Assembly (NCBI RefSeq): GCF_900100495.1
Contig: NZ_FNCT01000001.1
Location: forward strand, 248,001-312,000
Reading direction: 5' to 3'
Origin: Pseudomonas benzenivorans
GTDB lineage: Bacteria; Pseudomonadota; Gammaproteobacteria; Pseudomonadales; Pseudomonadaceae
DNA: 64,000 bases
Shown one piece after another: positions 8,438-17,548 of the stretch. The notes beneath the pieces were generated by a model, which was not told the DNA's origin, searched no databases, and saw only the letters and a program-made list of their open reading frames with translations. Position 1 is the stretch's first letter. Each line of letters starts with the position of its first letter. Both the position numbers and the translations under genes were made by a program.

Positions 8438-9535
8438 TCAGGCGGCTTCCTGGGTTTCGTCGGCGTGTTCTTCGTAGGCCAGGCCGAAGCGGTTGGCAAG
8501 GAAGTCGTCGAGGGACACCTGCTCCTGGCTGATGAAGCCGGACTGCGGCAGGCGCTTGGCGCGGAACAGATCCAGCGCGGCGCAGATGCCGGCGGCGGTG
8601 GTGATCTGGATCGCGCTGGTCAGGCGGCCGTTCTGCTCGGCGGCGAAGATCTTGCGGCTGAACACCTGCTGCACCAGCTTGCCGCCCTTCATGCCGTTGA
8701 CGGTGACGAACACCAGCACCACGTCCTGCATGGTGCTGGGCACCGCGCCGCGCAGAATGTCCTTGAGCTTTTCCTGCTGGCCGGACAGGCGCAGGTCTTC
8801 CAGGAGGAACTTCATCAGGTCACGGTGACCCGGGTAGCGCACGGTCTTGTAGTCGAGCACCTCGACCTTGCCTTCGAGGGTCTCGCACAGCGTGCCGAGG
8901 CCGCCGGAGGTGTTGAACGCCTCGTACTCGACGCCGTCCAGGGAGAAGTGTTCCAGGCCTTCGAGCGGCTGGACCATCTGCAGCTTGCCGTTGCGGATGG
9001 CTTCGCAGGGGTGGCAGTACTCGTTGACCAGGCCGTCGACGCTCCAGGTCAGGTTGTACTTCAGCGCGTTGGTGGGGAACTCCGGCAGGGCGCCGACGCG
9101 CATCTTCACTTCGCGGACGCTGTCGAAATCGCGGGCCAGGGAGTGCGCGGCGATGCCGATGAAGCCCGGCGCCAGGCCGCACTGCGGCATGAAGGCGGTC
9201 TTGGCGTCCTTGGCCAGCTCCATGATGGTCTTGGTCGCGTGCACGTCTTCGGTCAGGTCGAAGTAGTGGGTGCCGGTGTTCTTCGCCGCCTGGGCGACGG
9301 TGATGGCCATATGGTAGGGCAGGGCGTTGAGCACCGCATCCTGGCCTTGCATCACTGCTTCCAGGGCGCTGCGGTCGGCCGAGTCGAGTTGGCGGGTGGC
9401 GATGCCGAGGGCGGCGATGGCCTTCAGCGAATTCGCGTCGCGATCGGCAACCAGCACCTGGTAGTCACCGGTGTTGTGCAGCAGTTGAGCGATGGTGTAG
9501 CCGATGTGGCCGGCGCCGAGCAGGAGGACGTTCAT
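8438..9535 (-). CDS. Saccharopine dehydrogenase family protein (lysine 6-dehydrogenase-like)
   Basis: A 365-residue NAD(P)-binding protein. The N-terminus MNVLLLGAGHIGYTIAQLL is a Rossmann GxGxxG motif, followed by the saccharopine dehydrogenase NADP domain and its C-terminal domain (CGLAPGFIGIAAHSLA). The ATG at 9535 is chosen because GGAG lies about nine bases upstream; a TTG further upstream would include that ribosome site. The size and layout fit L-lysine 6-dehydrogenases and related saccharopine reductases. Divergence from lysine decarboxylase LdcA across a 254-base region supports a lysine or cadaverine-related role. A carboxynorspermidine-synthase-like activity is a less likely alternative. 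Confidence 0.78.
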   Translation of the reverse strand: MNVLLLGAGHIGYTIAQLLHNTGDYQVLVADRDANSLKAIAALGIATRQLDSADRSALEAVMQGQDAVLNALPYHMAITVAQAAKNTGTHYFDLTEDVHATKTIMELAKDAKTAFMPQCGLAPGFIGIAAHSLARDFDSVREVKMRVGALPEFPTNALKYNLTWSVDGLVNEYCHPCEAIRNGKLQMVQPLEGLEHFSLDGVEYEAFNTSGGLGTLCETLEGKVEVLDYKTVRYPGHRDLMKFLLEDLRLSGQQEKLKDILRGAVPSTMQDVVLVFVTVNGMKGGKLVQQVFSRKIFAAEQNGRLTSAIQITTAAGICAALDLFRAKRLPQSGFISQEQVSLDDFLANRFGLAYEEHADETQEAA

Positions 9536-9789
9536 TGTTGTTTTCTCCAAGGGTTCGTTTCAGACCGGGCCAGTCTAAAGAGCAGCTTGTTCGACAATAA
9601 GGCGCAAAAACCATCATTAAGATGAAAAAACGCTCCAGTTAGACGTGCCTGATGTGCATTTAGTCGAGTTCATGGCGTCGCAACTCGAGGCGGCAGGCAC
9701 GTCTCGATCTTTTCTGTCGCGTTCTGCGGCGCAGCTTATACGCTGAAGGAAGCAGCAGGCATGTGTCTGCCATGCCCAAGGACAGCGCC

Positions 9790-12048
9790 ATGTACAAAGA
9801 CCTGAAGTTCCCCATCCTGATCGTGCACCGCGATATCAAGGCCGATACCGTGGCCGGCGACCGGGTGCGCGCGATCGCCCACGAGCTGGAGCAGGAGGGC
9901 TTCAGCATCCTCTCCACCGCCAGTTCCGCCGAGGGCCGCATCGTCGCCTCGACCCACCACGGCCTGGCCTGCATCCTGGTGGCGGCCGAAGGGGCGGGGG
10001 AGAACAAACACCTGCTGCAGGACATGGTCGAGCTGATCCGCATCGCCCGGGTCCGGGCGCCGCAGCTGCCGATCTTCGCCCTCGGCGAGCAGGTCACCAT
10101 CGAGAACGCGCCGGCCGAGGCCATGGCCGACCTCAATCAGTTGCGCGGCATCCTCTACCTGTTCGAGGACACCGTGCCGTTCCTCGCCCGCCAGGTGGCG
10201 CGGGCCGCGCGCAACTACCTGGACGGCCTGCTGCCGCCGTTCTTCCGCGCCCTGGTGCAACACACTGCGCAGTCCAACTATTCCTGGCACACGCCGGGGC
10301 ATGGCGGCGGCGTGGCCTATCGCAAGAGTCCGGTCGGCCAGGCCTTCCACCAGTTCTTCGGCGAGAACACCCTGCGCTCCGACCTGTCGGTATCGGTACC
10401 GGAGCTGGGCTCGCTGCTCGATCACACCGGCCCCCTGGCCGAAGCCGAGGCCCGCGCCGCGCGCAACTTCGGCGCCGATCACACCTTCTTCGTGATCAAC
10501 GGCACCTCGACGGCGAACAAGATCGTCTGGCAGGCGATGGTGGCCCGCGACGACCTGGTGCTGGTGGACCGCAACTGCCACAAGTCGGTGCTCCACTCGA
10601 TCATCATCAGCGGCGCCATCCCGCTGTACCTGTGCCCGGAGCGCAACGAGCTGGGCATCATCGGGCCGATTCCGCTGAGCGAGTTTTCCCGCGCGTCGAT
10701 CCAGGCCAAGATCGCCGCCAGTCCGCTGGCCCAGGCGCGCGCGGCGAGCGAGGTCAAGCTGGCGGTGGTGACCAACTCGACCTACGACGGCCTGTGCTAC
10801 AACGCCGAGCTGATCAAGCAGACCCTCGGCGACAGCGTCGAGGTGCTGCATTTCGACGAGGCCTGGTACGCCTATGCGGCCTTCCATGAGTTCTATGCCG
10901 GCCGCTATGGCATGGGCACGGCGCGCGAGGCCGGCGGCCCGCTGGTGTTCAGCACCCATTCCACGCACAAGCTGCTGGCGGCGTTCAGCCAGGCGTCGAT
11001 GATCCATGTGCAGGATGGCGGCCTGCGCCAGCTGGACCGCGACCGCTTCAACGAAGCCTTCATGATGCACATCTCCACCTCGCCGCAGTACGGCATCATC
11101 GCCTCGCTGGACGTCGCCTCGGCGATGATGGAAGGCCCGGCCGGGCGTTCGCTGATCCAGGAAACCTTCGACGAAGCCCTGCGTTTCCGCCGGGCCCTGG
11201 CCAATCTGCGACAGAACCTGAGCGCCGACGACTGGTGGTTCAGCATCTGGCAACCGCCGCAGGCCGAGGGGGCCGACGAGGTCAGTACCGAGCACTGGCT
11301 GCTGCAGCCGCAAGCCGATTGGCACGGCTTTGGCGAGGTGGCCGCGGACTATGTGCTGCTCGACCCGATCAAGGTCACCCTGGTGATGCCGGGCCTGACT
11401 GCCGGCGGCAAGCTGGACGAGCGCGGGATTCCCGCGGCGGTGGTCAGCAAGTTCCTCTGGGAGCGCGGCCTGGTGGTGGAGAAGACCGGCTTGTATTCCT
11501 TCCTGGTGCTGTTCTCCATGGGCATCACCAAGGGCAAGTGGAGCACCCTGCTCACCGAGTTGCTGGAGTTCAAGCGCAGTTATGACGTCAACCTGCCGCT
11601 GAGCAGCGCCTTGCCCTCCATCGCCAAGGCCGGCGCTGCCCGCTACAGCGGCATGGGCCTGCGCGATCTGTGCGATGAGCTGCATGCCTGCTACCGCGAC
11701 AACGCCACGGCCAAGGCGCTCAAGCGCATGTACACGGTACTTCCGGAGATCGTCATGAAGCCGGCCGATGCCTACGACCAGCTGGTGCGCGGCGAGGTCG
11801 AAGCGGTGCCTATCGACCGACTCGAAGGGCGTATCGCCGCGGTGATGCTGGTGCCTTATCCGCCGGGCATTCCGCTGATCATGCCGGGCGAGCGCTTCAC
11901 CCCGGCGACCCGCTCGATCGTCGATTACCTGGCGTTCGCCCGTACCTTCGACCGCAGCTTCCCGGGGTTCGACGCGGATGTGCACGGTTTGCAGCGGCAT
12001 GCGGGGGCGAACGGCAGCCCCTATACGGTCGACTGCATCAAGACCTGA
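9790..12048 (+). CDS. ldcA: Lysine decarboxylase LdcA (Orn/Lys/Arg decarboxylase, fold type I)
   Basis: A 752-residue PLP enzyme that decarboxylates lysine to cadaverine. It has an N-terminal wing domain (MYKDLKFPILIVHRDIKADT), the core PLP domain and a C-terminal domain. The PLP lysine is Lys394 in STHSTHKLLAAF, preceded by the HFDEAWYAYAAFHEF segment that supplies PLP contacts. The length matches the P. aeruginosa LdcA I recall (751 residues). I chose the ATG at 9790 over 9763 because AAGGA precedes it and its N-terminus matches the family. In PAO1 the same gene sits near the same crotonase/nudC neighbours. Confidence 0.88.
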   Translation: MYKDLKFPILIVHRDIKADTVAGDRVRAIAHELEQEGFSILSTASSAEGRIVASTHHGLACILVAAEGAGENKHLLQDMVELIRIARVRAPQLPIFALGEQVTIENAPAEAMADLNQLRGILYLFEDTVPFLARQVARAARNYLDGLLPPFFRALVQHTAQSNYSWHTPGHGGGVAYRKSPVGQAFHQFFGENTLRSDLSVSVPELGSLLDHTGPLAEAEARAARNFGADHTFFVINGTSTANKIVWQAMVARDDLVLVDRNCHKSVLHSIIISGAIPLYLCPERNELGIIGPIPLSEFSRASIQAKIAASPLAQARAASEVKLAVVTNSTYDGLCYNAELIKQTLGDSVEVLHFDEAWYAYAAFHEFYAGRYGMGTAREAGGPLVFSTHSTHKLLAAFSQASMIHVQDGGLRQLDRDRFNEAFMMHISTSPQYGIIASLDVASAMMEGPAGRSLIQETFDEALRFRRALANLRQNLSADDWWFSIWQPPQAEGADEVSTEHWLLQPQADWHGFGEVAADYVLLDPIKVTLVMPGLTAGGKLDERGIPAAVVSKFLWERGLVVEKTGLYSFLVLFSMGITKGKWSTLLTELLEFKRSYDVNLPLSSALPSIAKAGAARYSGMGLRDLCDELHACYRDNATAKALKRMYTVLPEIVMKPADAYDQLVRGEVEAVPIDRLEGRIAAVMLVPYPPGIPLIMPGERFTPATRSIVDYLAFARTFDRSFPGFDADVHGLQRHAGANGSPYTVDCIKT

Positions 12049-12160
12049 GGGCGTCCTTGCGGGTTGCCTGCTATCCCAGGCAGATCAAACGCTTAACGGC
12101 GAGACTGAAGCTTTTGCTTAACGAAAGCTCATGACGTGCCGTGCGTCACAGTGGTCGGCA

Positions 12161-12188
12161 TCGACATTTATGGCACGCTTGTTATAGT
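12161..12188 (+). promoter_or_regulatory. Putative sigma-70 promoter for the crotonase gene
   Basis: TCGACA (12161-12166) and TATAGT (12183-12188) with a 16-base spacer, about 67 bases before the GTG start of the crotonase gene. Confidence 0.45.
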
Positions 12189-12254
12189 TGCCCGGTTTTA
12201 TGCAAAAAACATCTCTATGCGCGTCTGCGCCGTCTGCTGCCGAGGATGACTGCC

Positions 12255-13067
12255 GTGTCCGACTACAAAGCCTTTCGTGTCGAGTTGGCAGATAAGATCG
12301 CCCATGTGCTGATCAACCGCCCGGAAAAGGTCAACGCCATGAGCGCCGAGTTCTGGACGGAGATCATCGAGATCTTCCGCTGGGTGGAGGCCACCGACGA
12401 GGTGCGCGTGGTGGTGCTGTCGGGCGCCGGCAAGCACTTCTCCTCGGGCATCGACCTGATGCTGCTGGCCCAGGTCGGCAGTCAACTGGGTCCGGACGTC
12501 GGCCGCAATGCCGACAAGCTGCGGCGCAAGGTCCTCGAGTTGCAGGCCTCGTTCAATGCCGTGGACACCTGCCGCAAACCGGTGCTGGCGGCGATCCAGG
12601 GCTATTGCCTGGGAGGCGCCATCGACCTGATCTCGGCCTGCGACATGCGCTACTCGACCGTTGACGCACAGTTCTCGATCAAGGAAATCGACATGGGCAT
12701 GGCCGCCGACGTCGGCACCCTGCAGCGCCTGCCGCGGATCATCGGTGACGGCATGATGCGCGAACTGGCCTTCACCGGGCGGACCATCGACGGCGAAGAG
12801 GCGCGCCGCATCGGCCTGGTCAACCGGACCTTCGGCGATGCCAGCGCATTGCTCGACGGGGTGATGGGCATTGCCCGCGAGATCGCCGCGAAGTCGCCGA
12901 TCGCGGTGCGCGGCACCAAGGAAATGATCCGTTATATGCGCGACCATCGGGTGGATGACGGCCTCGAGTACATCGCCACCTGGAATGCCGCCATGCTGCA
13001 GTCGGTCGACCTGCGGGTCGCCATGGCCGCGCACATGAGCAAGCAGAAGCCGGAGTTCGCCGACTGA
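12255..13067 (+). CDS. Crotonase family protein, dienoyl-CoA isomerase-like
   Basis: About 270 residues. The motif SGAGKHFSSGIDLM and the block ISACDMRYS...IKEIDMGMAADVGTLQ closely follow mammalian ECH1 (delta3,5-delta2,4-dienoyl-CoA isomerase), keeping the acidic residues at the ACD, KE and EID positions used by that enzyme. It therefore probably isomerises dienoyl-CoA in beta-oxidation of unsaturated fatty acids, rather than acting as a plain enoyl-CoA hydratase. I chose GTG at 12255 because GAGG lies nine bases upstream; ATG at 12246 is also possible but the GAGG would abut it. It corresponds by position to PAO1 PA1821 as I recall. Cytosolic. Confidence 0.83.
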   Translation: MSDYKAFRVELADKIAHVLINRPEKVNAMSAEFWTEIIEIFRWVEATDEVRVVVLSGAGKHFSSGIDLMLLAQVGSQLGPDVGRNADKLRRKVLELQASFNAVDTCRKPVLAAIQGYCLGGAIDLISACDMRYSTVDAQFSIKEIDMGMAADVGTLQRLPRIIGDGMMRELAFTGRTIDGEEARRIGLVNRTFGDASALLDGVMGIAREIAAKSPIAVRGTKEMIRYMRDHRVDDGLEYIATWNAAMLQSVDLRVAMAAHMSKQKPEFAD

Positions 13068-13108
13068 TGCAACTGTCTTCTCTATCGGCGCGGGAGGCGC
13101 ACTAGCGC

Positions 13109-14788
13109 ATGGTTTCTGGAGCCTCGTCCCTTAGTCTGGTGCGCAACGAACTCTTCACCACCATGGAGGAGGCCGAGTCTAGCCTCGAGCACTTCATCGC
13201 CGAGCGGCATAACGGCAGCCTGCTGCAGCAGGCGGTGGAAAGCCTCCAGCAGGTGCGCGGTACGCTCAAGCTGATCGAGCTGGCGGGCGCCGAATTGCTG
13301 GCCCAGCACGTGCTCGACCAGGCCACCGACATTCCCGCCGGTGCCGGCGAGGAGCGCGACGCGCAGCTCTCGGCGTTGAGCAACGCCTTGCACGTGCTGC
13401 GCCGTTATCTGGAAAGCGTCGATGCGCACCGCCAGGAAATGCCGGAACTGCTGTTGCCGGCGATCAACGACCTGCGCCAGGCGGGCGGCCAGCCCGCGCT
13501 TCCCGAGAGCTTCTTCTTCAGCGTGCGCCTGGATCAGGCACGCCCGCGCAGCACGCCGGCCACCCTGGATGCCGCCGCCAAGGAAAGCGAGGGGCGGCGC
13601 TTGCGGCACATGTACCAAGTCGGCTTGCTCGGTTTCATCCGCGAACAGAACGCGCTGGCCAGCCTGAGGTTGATGGGCCGCGCCATGGGCCGGCTGGACA
13701 GCTTGTATGCCAATGAGCCGCGTGGACGCCTGTGCTGGATCGCCGCGGCGGCACTGGAGGCGCAGACCGATGGCCAGTTGCTGGCACGCAAGGCGCGCAA
13801 GCAACTGTTCTCGCGGATCGACCGCGAACTCAAGCAGGTACTCGGCAACGACCAGTACGAGGCGCCACGCAGCCTGCTCAAGGAATTGCTCTACCTGGTG
13901 GCGCTGTCCGACAGTCGCGGTCCATTGGCGACGCCGCTGCGCGAGACCTTCGGCCTGACCCCATTGCCGTTCACCGATCACATGCTGGAGGAGGAGTACC
14001 GGCGACTGTCCGGCCCCGGGCAGTCGGTGATGCGCTCGCTGAGTTCGGCGATTCGCGAGGAGCTGGCCAGCGTCAAGGACATGCTCGACCTGATCGAGCG
14101 CGGCACCGTGCAGGTGGAGAGTCTCGGCAATCTGCACGCCCTGCTCGGCAAGCTGAGCAAGACCCTCGGCATGGTCGGCCTCAGCTCGGCGGGCAATTCG
14201 CTGAGTGCGCAGTTGCAGACGGTCGCCGGCTGGAGCGAGGAACGCCTGCCGCAGTCGCAGGAGCTGCTCAAGCTGGCCGACGCCGTGCTGTACGTCGAAG
14301 GCATGGTCGCCAACCTGGAGCGGGGCGACCGCCGTGACGGCGGCCCGGCGCAAGCGCAGCCGGGCCAGGAAGCCGAATCCTTCGCCCAGCACCAGCTCTA
14401 CGAAGCCCGCATCGTCGTGGTCGACGAAGCCCAGGCCGGTTTGGCGCTGGCCAAGCGTGCGATCACCGCGTACCTGGAAGCCAACGGCGACCGCATGCAC
14501 CTGTCCAACGTGCCGTTCAGCCTGCAGGCGGTACGCGGTGGGCTGTGGTTTCTCGGGCAGGAGAGGGCGGCCTTGCTGGTTGGTGCCTGTGCCGAGTACA
14601 TCCAGAAGCAGATGTTCGAGGCGCCGCAGATGCCGTCCGAACAGATGCTGGAAACCCTCGCCGATGCGCTGAGCAGTCTCGAGTACTACCTGGAAGCCGG
14701 CGCCGTGCTGCGTCCGGAAACCCAGCCGAGCGTGCTCGACCTCGCCGCAGAAAGTGTGCGGGCTCTTGGCCTGCCGGTGGCGGCCTAA
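13109..14788 (+). CDS. Helical scaffold protein resembling the N-terminus of ChpA
   Basis: A 559-residue, almost wholly helical cytosolic protein. Its opening region (around ESLQQVRGTLKLIELAGAELL) resembles the repeated Hpt-like bundles at the N-terminus of the Pseudomonas chemosensory kinase ChpA. A second similar bundle may lie further on (KLSKTLGMVGLSSAGNSL). I see no histidine-kinase catalytic core, response-regulator domain or phosphorylatable-histidine motif, so it may be a docking or scaffold protein. Its stop (TAA at 14786-14788) directly abuts the nudC ATG, so the two are co-translated. The function is unknown. By position it fits PAO1 PA1822. Confidence 0.7.
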   Translation: MVSGASSLSLVRNELFTTMEEAESSLEHFIAERHNGSLLQQAVESLQQVRGTLKLIELAGAELLAQHVLDQATDIPAGAGEERDAQLSALSNALHVLRRYLESVDAHRQEMPELLLPAINDLRQAGGQPALPESFFFSVRLDQARPRSTPATLDAAAKESEGRRLRHMYQVGLLGFIREQNALASLRLMGRAMGRLDSLYANEPRGRLCWIAAAALEAQTDGQLLARKARKQLFSRIDRELKQVLGNDQYEAPRSLLKELLYLVALSDSRGPLATPLRETFGLTPLPFTDHMLEEEYRRLSGPGQSVMRSLSSAIREELASVKDMLDLIERGTVQVESLGNLHALLGKLSKTLGMVGLSSAGNSLSAQLQTVAGWSEERLPQSQELLKLADAVLYVEGMVANLERGDRRDGGPAQAQPGQEAESFAQHQLYEARIVVVDEAQAGLALAKRAITAYLEANGDRMHLSNVPFSLQAVRGGLWFLGQERAALLVGACAEYIQKQMFEAPQMPSEQMLETLADALSSLEYYLEAGAVLRPETQPSVLDLAAESVRALGLPVAA

Positions 14789-15619
14789 ATGACCCGGCGT
14801 TGGCAGCCCGCCTTGCTCGACAGCCAGCAGTCCGGCGGTTGGGCGCTGGCGCATTGCAAGCAGCATTTCCTGGCGGATAGCAACGGGGTGCTGTTTCCCC
14901 GCGAGTGGCTGAAGAAGCAGGACCTGCCGATCCTCGCCGAGCACGGCATCGGCCATTTCGACGGCGATGCGATCTACCTGCTGGAGTTGCAGCAGCCTGT
15001 CGACGTCCCGGGATGTGCCTGGCAAAGCCTGCGCCAGTTCATGCTGCAGGGCGATGCCGACATCTTCCGGCTGGTCGGCTACGCCACGCAGATCGGCACC
15101 TGGGCGCGCCAGCACCGCTTCTGCGGCAGTTGCGGCGGGCCGATGCAGCCCCTCGCCGGTGAGCGCGCCATGCATTGCCCGCGCTGCGAGTCGCACCATT
15201 ATCCGCGGCTGTCGCCGAGCATGATCGTACTGGTCACGCGCGGCGACGAGATCCTCCTGGCGCGTTCGCCGCGCTTCGTCAGCGGCGTCTACAGCACCCT
15301 GGCCGGCTTCGTCGAGGCCGGTGAGTCAGTCGAGCAGTGCGTGGTGCGCGAGGTGCACGAGGAAGTCGGCGTCGAGGTGCGGAACCTGCAATATCTCGGC
15401 AGCCAGGGCTGGCCCTTTCCGCATTCGTTGATGCTCGGTTTCCATGCCGAATACGCGTCCGGCGATATCGTCATGCAGGTCGATGAGATCGAGGATGCCC
15501 AGTGGTTCAGCGTGCACCGACTGCCGCCCCTGCCGGCGCCGCGCTCGATCGCCCGCTACCTGATCGATGTCTACGTGGCGCGCCGGCTGGGGCTGCCGGA
15601 GCCGTCGCTGTTGGGATAG
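14789..15619 (+). CDS. nudC: NAD(+)/NADH pyrophosphatase, NAD-cap RNA decapping hydrolase NudC
   Basis: A 276-residue Nudix enzyme. The zinc-ribbon has CGSCGG and CPRC cysteine pairs. The Nudix box is [20 protein letters not shown] followed by VGV, and an [14 protein letters not shown] stretch downstream is the NudC SQPWPFPxS signature. It hydrolyses NADH to NMNH and AMP and removes NAD caps from RNA. It begins immediately after the stop of the scaffold gene with no intergenic base. Cytosolic. Confidence 0.93.
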   Translation: MTRRWQPALLDSQQSGGWALAHCKQHFLADSNGVLFPREWLKKQDLPILAEHGIGHFDGDAIYLLELQQPVDVPGCAWQSLRQFMLQGDADIFRLVGYATQIGTWARQHRFCGSCGGPMQPLAGERAMHCPRCESHHYPRLSPSMIVLVTRGDEILLARSPRFVSGVYSTLAGFVEAGESVEQCVVREVHEEVGVEVRNLQYLGSQGWPFPHSLMLGFHAEYASGDIVMQVDEIEDAQWFSVHRLPPLPAPRSIARYLIDVYVARRLGLPEPSLLG

Positions 15620-15661
15620 TCGCGCACAGGTCGCTCCTTGAGGTCCACGGCCGGCAATACC

Positions 15662-15808
15662 TAGCAGGCCGTTGAAAAACTACCTGCGTTGCCGATGCGT
15701 CGTTAAAAACAGGCTCAAAATGCTCATGTACAACTCGTACACTCCGCCTTTTTCGCCTGTTTTTGCCTAGCCTCGGCTGCCTCGCCTACGTTTTTCAACG
15801 GCCTGCTA
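15662..15808. repeat. MITE-like palindromic element, copy 2
   Basis: A 147-base element with perfect 19-base terminal inverted repeats (TAGCAGGCCGTTGAAAAAC). Internally it is related, in reverse orientation, to the copy at 4294-4453. No coding capacity. It lies 42 bases after nudC and directly abuts a second kind of repeat. Confidence 0.88.
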
Positions 15809-15894
15809 GGGTGGAATCCCCGCAGGGGGCTTGCGCCGTTAACCGCGAAATACCGCTGGTGAACGACGGATTACGCTTCGCTAATCCGGCCTAC
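15807..15894. repeat. GTAGGGTGGA-type repeat next to the MITE-like element
   Basis: TAGGGTGGAATCCCCGCAGG at the left and GGATTACGCTTCGCTAATCC near the right, ending CTAC. It shares the pattern TAGGGTGGAATC, CGCAGG, CGCCGTT.ACCGCGA and GGATTACG with the longer element at 46253-46382. Its final CTA is the stop codon of the leftward TSUP permease gene. Confidence 0.7.
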
Positions 15895-16676
15895 GCCTGG
15901 CCGAACCAGTGCTGCCAGGCTAGCCGCGCGGTCAGCGCCAAGACCACCAGGATGAACACCGGGCGGATAAACTTCGAGCCGCCCTTGATCGCCGTCCGTG
16001 CCCCCAGGAAGGCGCCGACCATCAGCGCCATGCCCATGCAGATCCCCAGTAACCAGGCCACCTGCCCGCTGATGATGAAAATCGACAGGGCGCAGACGTT
16101 GCTGACGAAGTTCATGCTGCGGGCCACTCCGCTGGCGCGCAGCAGGTCGAGCGGGTAGAGCAGCAGGCTGCTGACCGTCCAGAACGCCCCGGTACCTGGT
16201 CCCGCAACGCCGTCGTAGAAGCCCAGGCTGATGCTTTGCGGCCACTGGCGGTAGCGTGGAATGGGCGCGTCCGGGTTGAGCGGGGCGTCCGGCGTGCGGC
16301 CGAACAGCAGGTAGAGACCGCAGGCGAAGACCACGGCCGGCAGCATCTGGTTGAGCCACTCCGCGGGCAGCCACTGGGCAATCGCGGCGCCGAGAAAAGC
16401 GCCGACAGCGGTTCCGCTCAACGCATTGCGCCACTGCGAGGGCGAGAACAGCCTGCGCCGGTAAAAGGTGTAGCTGGCGGTGGCGGCACCGAAGGTGGCG
16501 CAGAGCTTGTTGGTGCCGAGCACCAGGTGCGGCGGCAGGCCTGCGGTGAGCAATGCCGGGATGGTGAGCAGCCCGCCGCCACCGGCGATGGCGTCGATAA
16601 AACCGGCGAGGAAGGCAACCAGGGCGAGAATGGCCAGCGTTGCCGGGTCAACGGCAAGCTCGAAGGGGAAGGGCAT
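15891..16676 (-). CDS. TSUP (TauE/SafE) family membrane permease
   Basis: A 261-residue protein with about eight membrane segments and two half-repeats beginning AFLAGFIDAIAGGGGLLTIP, the TauE/SafE signature with glycine-rich first loop. The family exports or imports sulfite, sulfoacetate or other organosulfur anions; the substrate here is not determinable. Inner membrane. Its stop codon comes from the flanking repeat. It diverges from the small membrane protein at 16777. Confidence 0.85.
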   Translation of the reverse strand: MPFPFELAVDPATLAILALVAFLAGFIDAIAGGGGLLTIPALLTAGLPPHLVLGTNKLCATFGAATASYTFYRRRLFSPSQWRNALSGTAVGAFLGAAIAQWLPAEWLNQMLPAVVFACGLYLLFGRTPDAPLNPDAPIPRYRQWPQSISLGFYDGVAGPGTGAFWTVSSLLLYPLDLLRASGVARSMNFVSNVCALSIFIISGQVAWLLGICMGMALMVGAFLGARTAIKGGSKFIRPVFILVVLALTARLAWQHWFGQA

Positions 16677-16776
16677 GAAAAAGACGACCTATGTCAGATT
16701 GCGCAGCGATCCTGCTGTTCGGGGGCGAGGCAGCTGCGCATAATGCCGGCATTTTCACGCGGAAGGAATTGACTCG

Positions 16777-17424
16777 ATGCAGTATGACGCTCTGGCATGG
16801 GCGACGGCGTTGCTGGCACTGCTGGCAGTGTTGGTCGCGGCGCGCATCCTGTTCGGCGGCCAGTGGTTGCTCGGCTGGTTGCGCGGCACCTGTGGCCTGG
16901 CATTTCTCGGGCTGGCCGGGCTGGTCGGCCTGGTGGCCTATGACCTGTCCAGCTATGCGCCGCTGCCGCAGGACAAGCCGCTGCTGACCTTGAGCTTCAA
17001 GGCCGATGGGCCGTTGTACCGGGTCAACCTGCTCGAGGGCGGCCGGGAGCGCAGCGTTACCCTGGAAGGCGATCTATGGCAGCTGGACGCGCGCCTGTTG
17101 CAGTGGAAGGGGCTGGCGGCACTGATCGGCTTGCGGCCGGGCTATCGTCTGGAAAAACTCACCGGACGTTTCCTCGCCATCGAACAGCAGACCCTGGCCC
17201 AGCATGCGCGGGCCGAACTGGCGCACAGCCCCTATGGCGTCGACCTGTGGCGCTGGCTGCGCCAGGGCCAGCACGACCTGTTGATGTTCGATGCGCAGGC
17301 GCGCCGCGTCACCTACCTGCCGATCGCCGACGATGCGGTGTACGCCGTCAGCCTGACGCCGACCGGCCTGCTCGCGCAGCCGATGAACCAGGCGGCCAAG
17401 CAGGCGCTGCAGGACTGGCAGTAG
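16777..17424 (+). CDS. Conserved membrane-anchored protein of unknown function
   Basis: A 215-residue protein with two N-terminal membrane helices (AWATALLALLAVLVAARILF and WLRGTCGLAFLGLAGLVGLV) followed by a soluble beta-rich region that should face the periplasm. It is often labelled a multidrug efflux pump component in Pseudomonas genomes, but nothing in the sequence supports transport. It ends at a bidirectional terminator shared with the SDR gene. Confidence 0.7.
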   Translation: MQYDALAWATALLALLAVLVAARILFGGQWLLGWLRGTCGLAFLGLAGLVGLVAYDLSSYAPLPQDKPLLTLSFKADGPLYRVNLLEGGRERSVTLEGDLWQLDARLLQWKGLAALIGLRPGYRLEKLTGRFLAIEQQTLAQHARAELAHSPYGVDLWRWLRQGQHDLLMFDAQARRVTYLPIADDAVYAVSLTPTGLLAQPMNQAAKQALQDWQ

Positions 17425-17505
17425 AACAAGGTGAGTCCAGGCGGCGATCCGCTACAACCCACCTGATGGGTCCTGATGGGCTCGCCTCCTGGGACTCGTG
17501 AAAGT

Positions 17506-17531
17506 AAAAAGGGACCCGCAGGTCCCTTTTT
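17506..17531. terminator. Bidirectional intrinsic terminator
   Basis: Perfect 11-base stem AAAAAGGGACC / GGTCCCTTTTT with loop CGCA, with A and T tracts at each side. It lies between the convergent genes ending at 17424 and 17549. Confidence 0.9.
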
Positions 17532-17548
17532 CGTGTCACCACCCTTCG

